This document shows, one piece after another, positions 1 to 4,244 of a stretch of DNA of 6,641 nt (positions within the stretch are counted from its first letter, which is position 1; every line of letters begins with the position of its first letter). This DNA is from Bacteroidetes bacterium UBA6491 (lineage in GTDB: Bacteria > Bacteroidota > Bacteroidia > NS11-12g > UBA9320): NCBI GenBank assembly GCA_002436505.1, contig DJML01000101.1, positions 1 to 6,641 of the forward strand, written 5' to 3'. Under the pieces are notes generated by a model that had not been told where the DNA came from, did not search any database, and saw only the letters and a program-made list of their open reading frames with translations. Made by a program: the position numbers and the translations under genes.

Positions 1-245
1 ATGCACGTGTAGGTTATCCGCACGAACATCTTGCCAAAGGAATGGTGGAAGAAGTTAAAAGTCCGCTTTATGCAACCTCTGTAGGGCTGGTACTGAAAGG
101 ATTGATCGCAGATGTGCAGTCAGATGGCAACACATTTGCCGTTAGCCAGGATGCTAAACAAACTGTAAAGGACGAAAAGAGAGATAAATTATTCAGTCGC
201 TTCAAAGACTGGTTAAAGGACGAAAGTGATATTAAAGACTTCTAA
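1..245 (+). CDS. ftsA: Cell division protein FtsA, C-terminal end (5' truncated)
   Basis: This is the last part of an actin-like division protein that tethers FtsZ filaments to the inner face of the cytoplasmic membrane. The frame is open from base 3 (ARVGYPHE…) to the TAA at 243-245, giving about 80 residues; the start lies left of the window. The segment VGYPHEHLAKG, followed by SPLYATSVGLVLKGL, resembles the end of the FtsA ATPase core, where other FtsA proteins have an R-x-G-x-P stretch and then a Y-x-T-x-VGL stretch. A charged linker follows, and then a predicted amphipathic helix, DKLFSRFKDWLKDE (about 183-224), which corresponds to the membrane-targeting helix at the FtsA tail. The stop is 10 bases before the ftsZ start, which is the classical ftsA-ftsZ order. 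Identity rests on this tail and the neighbouring gene; the catalytic part is not visible. Confidence 0.92.
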   Translation, partial: ARVGYPHEHLAKGMVEEVKSPLYATSVGLVLKGLIADVQSDGNTFAVSQDAKQTVKDEKRDKLFSRFKDWLKDESDIKDF

Positions 246-255
246 AGAAACAGCC

Positions 256-1656
256 ATGTCAGCAAATTTTAAGATCGACCTGCCAAAAGATAAGTCATCC
301 ATCATAAAAGTGATCGGAGTAGGAGGAGGTGGCAGCAATGCGGTTAACTTCATGTACGAAGAGGGCATCACAGGGGTTGACTTCTTTATTTGCAATACGG
401 ACAACCAGGCTTTGGAAATGAGTCCTGTGCCTAACGTAATTCAAATCGGAAACGAACTTACTGAAGGCCGTGGAGCAGGATCTAATCCTGACGTAGGACG
501 AAAAGCAGCTGAAGAAAGCATTGAAGAGATAATTGAATCACTGGGTGTAAATACGCAGATGGTTTTCATTACCGCAGGAATGGGCGGCGGTACAGGTACC
601 GGGGCGGCTCCCGTTATTGCTAAAGCCGCAAAAGATATGGGGATTTTAACAGTTGGAATTGTTACCACTCCATTCTCATTCGAGGGCTCCAAAAGAAGGA
701 ACGCAGCAGAAGCAGGTATAAAGGAAATTCAGGAAAACGTCGATTCTCTGTTGATCATCTCAAATGACCGGATCAAAGACATATACGGCAATCTTCCTAT
801 ATCAAAGGCATTCTCCCATGCGGATAACGTTTTGGCGACCGCTGCTAAGGGCATCGCAGAAATTATAACTATTGGCGGCAGTATAAATGTTGACTTCGAA
901 GATGTTAAGACCGCAATGAAGCAAAGCGGTGTGGCCATCATGGGTACCGGTATTGCCGAAGGAGAAGACAGAGACATCCGCGCAGCTGAGATCGCATTGA
1001 ACTCACCACTGCTAAATGAAAATAAAATAAACGGTGCCAGTGATCTGCTGATCAATATTTCTTACGGAGAAGAAGAGGCAACGATGGATGAATATTCAAC
1101 CATTAACGAATTCTTCCAACAACAGGCAGGAATGGACGCAAACCTCAAGTGTGGGTTGTGCTTTGACCCGTCACTTGGCAGATCCATCTCAGTAACGATC
1201 ATTGCTACTGGTTTCGGGCGAAAAGAAAACCGATTCTTCGAAGAACAGGAGACGGGAAAAAGAGACGATAATATATACGAGGAATCCATAACAATGGAAT
1301 CCATATCTACTACTGATGAGCCAGCCGATGAAGAATCATTGGCAAGACGGCAGACCACTATCTTCGACCAGCTCGGAGAGACCGATGAGGAAAAAGAGCT
1401 TAGCGCAGCCAACGAAAAGATTGAGGAAATGAAGCGCAGACTGGTAAGACTAAGAGAGCTCAACAAAAATGCTAACAATGAAGAGCGTATTGAAGAATTC
1501 GAAAACGTTCCTGCGTACAAACGCAGAGGAGTTCGTCTTGACGATACGCCACATTCTTCGGAATCCGAAGTTTCAAGAATTTCATTGGTAGAAGATCCTG
1601 AAAAGAAACCTGAGTTGCGTCAAAACAACTCATTTTTACACGACAACGTGGACTAA
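256..1656 (+). CDS. ftsZ: Cell division GTPase FtsZ
   Basis: FtsZ is the tubulin-like GTPase that polymerises into the cytoplasmic Z-ring and recruits the divisome. The 466-residue protein is complete. IKVIGVGGGGSNAVNFM (residues 17-33) begins the nucleotide-binding fold. The tubulin signature GGGTGTG is at residues 110-116. The catalytic T7 loop NVDFEDV is at 211-217, with the two conserved acidic residues at D213 and D216. The globular core ends near residue 323. It is followed by an acidic linker with a probable coiled-coil or helical stretch (about 378-405), then PAYKRRGVRLDD (419-430), and the terminal peptide NNSFLHDNVD, typical of Bacteroidota FtsZ, where it should bind FtsA and other partners. 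The ATG at 256 is preferred over one at 226, because the latter lies inside ftsA and adds ten residues absent from usual FtsZ proteins. No strong ribosome-binding site is seen, so coupling to ftsA is likely. Confidence 0.98.
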   Translation: MSANFKIDLPKDKSSIIKVIGVGGGGSNAVNFMYEEGITGVDFFICNTDNQALEMSPVPNVIQIGNELTEGRGAGSNPDVGRKAAEESIEEIIESLGVNTQMVFITAGMGGGTGTGAAPVIAKAAKDMGILTVGIVTTPFSFEGSKRRNAAEAGIKEIQENVDSLLIISNDRIKDIYGNLPISKAFSHADNVLATAAKGIAEIITIGGSINVDFEDVKTAMKQSGVAIMGTGIAEGEDRDIRAAEIALNSPLLNENKINGASDLLINISYGEEEATMDEYSTINEFFQQQAGMDANLKCGLCFDPSLGRSISVTIIATGFGRKENRFFEEQETGKRDDNIYEESITMESISTTDEPADEESLARRQTTIFDQLGETDEEKELSAANEKIEEMKRRLVRLRELNKNANNEERIEEFENVPAYKRRGVRLDDTPHSSESEVSRISLVEDPEKKPELRQNNSFLHDNVD

Positions 1657-1683
1657 TTATCACTTCTTCATGCGGCTTGATTT

Positions 1684-1715
1684 GGGGACCAGCGACTGGT
1701 CCCCTTTTCTTTTTT
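1684..1715 (+). terminator. Intrinsic terminator after ftsZ
   Basis: A perfect 9-base-pair stem, GGGGACCAG (1684-1692) and CTGGTCCCC (1696-1704), encloses the loop CGA. It is followed directly by a T-rich run, TTTTCTTTTTT (1705-1715). It starts 27 bases after the ftsZ stop, so it should end the ftsA-ftsZ transcript. On the opposite strand no T-run follows the stem, so it should not act efficiently on transcripts coming from pth. Confidence 0.93.
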
Positions 1716-1759
1716 AAGACACCGGAGCTATAAGGGAATGGAACATCCTTGCAAACGGG

Positions 1760-2320
1760 TTACCCATTAAAAGCATTCATTGCTTCCTGTAAACTACGTG
1801 CAACAAAAACTTCCACGGCATCGGCAGCTTTTTCGATCAGTCTATCCACGTCAATTCTCTGACTTTCACCCCATTTCCCTAAAACATATTCTACCTGACG
1901 ACCTCGTGGAAAATCACTTCCAACGCCAAACTTCAGCCTTGGATACTGATTATGACCCAGTAAAAGGTTAATGTTCTTTAGGCCGTTGTGTCCTCCATCA
2001 CTTCCTGAGGGCCTTATCCTAAGTTTCCCAATGTCCAGGTTGATGTCGTCAGTAACAACCATGATGCGGTTGTTCGGAACCTTCCCGACGGACTGCCAGT
2101 GACGCACCGCCTTGCCACTTAGATTCATGAATGTGGTCGGTTTTATCAGCGTCACCTTTTTGCCCCTGATGGATATCTCTGTAATGTTGGCGTACCTGTC
2201 TGGTTCAAAGTTCGCCTTATAACGTTTAGCGATCTCATCCAGGACCTCAAATCCGATGTTATGACGGGTTCCGTCGTACTCGGACCCGATATTGCCTAAA
2301 CCAACAATTAAAAAACTCAT
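1760..2320 (-). CDS. pth: Peptidyl-tRNA hydrolase
   Basis: Pth is a cytoplasmic esterase that cleaves peptidyl-tRNA released from stalled ribosomes and so recycles the tRNA. The 186-residue protein is close to the usual 185-195. Residues expected for the active site are all present: N10 in GLGN, the catalytic H20 in TRHNIGF, M65-N66 in TTFMNLSG, D91 in VVTDD (equivalent to the E. coli D93 that activates H20), and N112 in GGHNGLKN. FGVGSDFPRG and the YVLGKW segment match the later family blocks. The ATG start (2320-2318) immediately follows the TAA of the upstream permease gene (2323-2321), with no bases between, so translation by re-initiation is likely. The gene is the last of the rbfA-permease-pth unit and converges on ftsZ. 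No clear terminator is seen after it on its own strand within the 103-base gap. Confidence 0.97.
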   Translation of the reverse strand: MSFLIVGLGNIGSEYDGTRHNIGFEVLDEIAKRYKANFEPDRYANITEISIRGKKVTLIKPTTFMNLSGKAVRHWQSVGKVPNNRIMVVTDDINLDIGKLRIRPSGSDGGHNGLKNINLLLGHNQYPRLKFGVGSDFPRGRQVEYVLGKWGESQRIDVDRLIEKAADAVEVFVARSLQEAMNAFNG

Positions 2321-3541
2321 TTAATTCAATTTCTCTTTTGTCAGCCGCACCGATTTCCAGGAAGGGTACAGACTTAATATGAAACCAAGTATGATAACGG
2401 TAAAATATACCACGAACACATCCGGCCACCTGATCTCTACCGGCCAGTATTCAACTATTCCCTGATCAAGCCGCAGAATGCCAACGCTCTCCTGCAGGAT
2501 AACAAACAAGGCACCAACGATGATACCGAGGGTTGCCCCGTACACAGTTATAAGCATCCCCTCCCTTAGGAAAACTCCCCTTATCATAGAAACCGTTGCT
2601 CCCATACTTCTAAGCAAGGAAATATCCCTTTTCTTTTCAAGCACCAACATGGTCAAGGCTCCCACTACATTAAAACCGGCTATCAATATTACAAAAACCA
2701 GGATGGCAAAGGTTACCCATTTCTCAGTTTGAAAAACCGTATACGCTGATTCGTTCTGCATGTACCGGTCCATTACCTCAAAATCATCTCCCATGATCCG
2801 CTGAATCCGATCCCGCATTTCAGCATCATCTGACTTCGGATCAATGCTAATTTCCAACATACTTATTTCGTCAGAATATTCAAGCACCTGTTTTGCGAAT
2901 TTCAAAGGTGTGATCACGTAATCACGGTCAGTATCTTCTGAAATAAGAATTATTGCAGATGGATAGATGAATTTGCTGCTCAGTGATTGTTCAGGATTTA
3001 AAGGATTGTAATCGTACCCCCTTCTCGGGACAAAAATATTTGCAGGTGTAATATCATTTGAAATGTTCAGGTTCAGTCTGGAGGCAATGTTCAGACTGAA
3101 AATAGCATATTCATTCGAATCATCTTTCAACACAGGAGTGCCTGAGATCGTCAGGGTATCAAACCTGGTCTCAAGATCCCTGGAAGAAGAGATTCCTTTC
3201 ATAATGGCTATTTCCTGAGCTTCGCCGTACCTGACGACCACATTTTCCTCGAGCACACTATCAACCCTGTTCACCCCATCCAGACTGAGAATGGCATCTA
3301 CTTTTTGTTTTTCAGGAACAAATACCTTTGCATATTTTGGAGCAACTTTGATGTCAGGATCAAAAGCATCATTCATGCTGAACACCAGACTTTCCAGACC
3401 GTTCAGAAAAGACAAAAGAATCAGGATTATGGCTGTACCCAGAAAGAAAACCAGGATCGATATACCGGAGATGATATTTATCGCGTTCGTCGATTTCTTC
3501 GAGAACAGATACCTGCGGGCTATGAACTGACTGATCTTCAA
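2321..3541 (-). CDS. FtsX/LolC/LolE-family ABC transporter permease
   Basis: This is a 406-residue inner-membrane protein with the FtsX/MacB/LolE layout. A first transmembrane helix lies at about 22-47, followed by a large periplasmic domain (about 48-272). Three further helices lie at about 274-300, 327-350 and 374-395. The cytoplasmic segment EKKRDISLLRSMGAT (302-316) between helices 2 and 3 is the coupling region characteristic of this family, which contacts the ATPase. By family it would work with a LolD-type ATPase, often in release of lipoproteins toward the outer membrane; no ATPase gene is in the window, so the substrate is inferred only. The start is taken as TTG at 3541. It is the only usual start codon between the in-frame stop at 3557-3559 and KISQFIARRYLFSKKS, the conserved amino end of Bacteroidota homologues. 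It begins 8 bases after the rbfA stop with no ribosome-binding site, consistent with coupling. Confidence 0.9.
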   Translation of the reverse strand: MKISQFIARRYLFSKKSTNAINIISGISILVFFLGTAIILILLSFLNGLESLVFSMNDAFDPDIKVAPKYAKVFVPEKQKVDAILSLDGVNRVDSVLEENVVVRYGEAQEIAIMKGISSSRDLETRFDTLTISGTPVLKDDSNEYAIFSLNIASRLNLNISNDITPANIFVPRRGYDYNPLNPEQSLSSKFIYPSAIILISEDTDRDYVITPLKFAKQVLEYSDEISMLEISIDPKSDDAEMRDRIQRIMGDDFEVMDRYMQNESAYTVFQTEKWVTFAILVFVILIAGFNVVGALTMLVLEKKRDISLLRSMGATVSMIRGVFLREGMLITVYGATLGIIVGALFVILQESVGILRLDQGIVEYWPVEIRWPDVFVVYFTVIILGFILSLYPSWKSVRLTKEKLN

Positions 3542-3549
3542 ATAGCTGT

Positions 3550-3912
3550 CTAATCTTTATCCGGGTCCTTTTTCTGAATATTCTTCAACAATGATTCGAT
3601 ACGTTGTGCAGTGTCAATCGTTTCATCCATCGCAAACTGGATCTCAGGGATTCTCCGCAGGGTATGCCGCATCTGCTGTCCAAGGTATTTCCTTATGACC
3701 GGCTTCTTTTTTTCCAATGTTTCCATGACCAATTGCTTGTCAGGAGCATTAAAAACGCTTATGTACACTTTTGCCATACCCAGATCCGGGCTCACTTTAA
3801 CTTCCATTATTGTGATCATCGCTCCGGACAGCAGTTGTCTCGAAGCATCATCAAGAATGGGCGCAAGCTCTTTGGCAATCTCATTTCCTATTTTTTGTAA
3901 TCGGTCACCCAT
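3550..3912 (-). CDS. rbfA: 30S ribosome-binding factor RbfA
   Basis: RbfA is a small KH-fold protein that binds immature 30S subunits and aids maturation of the 5' end of 16S rRNA. The 120-residue product fits the family length (about 110-135). Recognisable blocks are an amino helix (GDRLQKIGNEIAKELAPIL), the strand MITIMEVKVSPDLGMAKVY with the hallmark VSPDL-x-x-AKVY (about 40-50), and the late block LRRIPEIQFAMDETID (85-100) followed by RIESLL. I chose the ATG at 3912 because a strong GGAGG lies 6 bases upstream. A TTG at 3927 would add only five residues and place that site inside the gene. It is the first gene of the minus-strand unit, with the permease 8 bases downstream. Its placement next to a LolE-like permease is, from memory, common in Bacteroidota. 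Confidence 0.95.
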   Translation of the reverse strand: MGDRLQKIGNEIAKELAPILDDASRQLLSGAMITIMEVKVSPDLGMAKVYISVFNAPDKQLVMETLEKKKPVIRKYLGQQMRHTLRRIPEIQFAMDETIDTAQRIESLLKNIQKKDPDKD

Positions 3913-3918
3913 AGTTAT

Positions 3919-3923
3919 CCTCC
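3919..3923 (-). promoter_or_regulatory. Strong Shine-Dalgarno site of rbfA
   Basis: On the minus strand GGAGG stands six bases before the ATG at 3912. It decides the start of rbfA. None of the other five gene starts in the window shows a comparable site, which matches the known scarcity of Shine-Dalgarno use in Bacteroidota. Confidence 0.75.
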
Positions 3924-4004
3924 ACAAAGAAACGAATATTGAAGGAATCCATTATCTGAATCTTCACTTTCAGCACTGATATTGAAAATCATACACACAT
4001 TTTT

Positions 4005-4057
4005 AGATCAAATCCAAAAAGATACAATGTCTAAAATTTCAATATTTGGTTTGATCT
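4005..4057. repeat. Imperfect inverted repeat (possible operator or RNA hairpin)
   Basis: The left arm AGATCAAATCCAAA (4005-4018) pairs with the right arm TTTGGTTTGATCT (4045-4057). There are 13 base pairs: 8 contiguous, then 5, separated by one unpaired T at 4013. The loop is 26 AT-rich bases. The right arm is followed by a short T-run on the plus strand. Function is unknown; it could be a protein-binding site for either divergent unit, or a weak hairpin. The AT-rich background makes a chance pairing possible. Confidence 0.55.
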
Positions 4058-4085
4058 TTTAGTAAAAACTGGGCTTAAGGTTGCC

Positions 4086-4108
4086 AAAACATTAAGGAAA
4101 AACATTAA
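4086..4108. repeat. Short direct repeat AAAACATTAA, two copies
   Basis: AAAACATTAA occurs at 4086-4095 and again at 4099-4108, a period of 13 bases, 56 bases upstream of the surface-protein start. It might be a tandem binding site, but two copies of a 10-base AT-rich word are weak evidence. Confidence 0.3.
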
Positions 4109-4163
4109 ATTGGTGCAGCGAATGGCATGCTAGAAGAGTCATTTGAAAGAAGCAATTAGTCCC

Positions 4164-4244
4164 ATGAGAACCAAAACGAGTGCGCTGAAGGTATTTCTAT
4201 TTCTGTTTTTTTTATTTGCTGTACAAATATCCGAGATAAATGCT
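4164..4244 (+). other. Sec signal peptide of the surface protein
   Basis: A basic start (MRTKTSALK) is followed by a hydrophobic core, VFLFLFFLFAV (residues 10-20), and a plausible signal peptidase I site after residue 27 (INA before DHIIG). There is no cysteine at the cleavage point, so this is not a lipoprotein signal. Mature protein would begin at D28. Confidence 0.85.

Larger units (their letters stand above)
3913..4163. other. Divergent intergenic region between rbfA and the surface-protein gene
   Basis: These 251 bases are AT-rich and contain no credible reading frame. Promoters for both flanking units must lie here or, less likely, further away. No exact Bacteroidota consensus (TTG about 20 bases before TAnnTTTG) was found on either strand. 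The nearest matches are degenerate: on the minus strand TTTTTG (4020-4015), 21 bases, TATGATTT (3993-3986); on the plus strand TTG (4081-4083), 22 bases, TAAATTGG (4106-4113). The region also holds the inverted repeat at 4005-4057 and the direct repeat at 4086-4108, described separately. Confidence 0.6.

Noticed and set aside
226..258. Upstream ATG at 226 as the ftsZ start
   Set aside because: It would overlap the end of ftsA and add MILKTSKETA, unlike known FtsZ amino ends; the ATG at 256 fits better.
729..1055. A 108-codon minus-strand open frame opposite the ftsZ core
   Set aside because: It is antisense to the conserved GTPase domain; no domain or start signal of its own.
1062..1520. A 152-codon minus-strand open frame opposite ftsZ
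   Set aside because: It lies wholly antisense to the strongly conserved ftsZ linker; its serine- and leucine-rich product is what the reverse of an acidic coding stretch gives, with no recognisable domain.
3913..3927. TTG at 3927 as the rbfA start
   Set aside because: It would place the GGAGG site inside the gene; the ATG at 3912 has ideal spacing to it.
3611..3979. A 122-codon plus-strand open frame opposite rbfA
   Set aside because: It is a shadow of rbfA, which has the family motifs and a good ribosome-binding site.
4081..4113. Plus-strand promoter candidate TTG (4081) with TAAATTGG (4106)
   Set aside because: The spacing of 22 bases and a mismatch in the -7 element make it too weak to annotate as a promoter.
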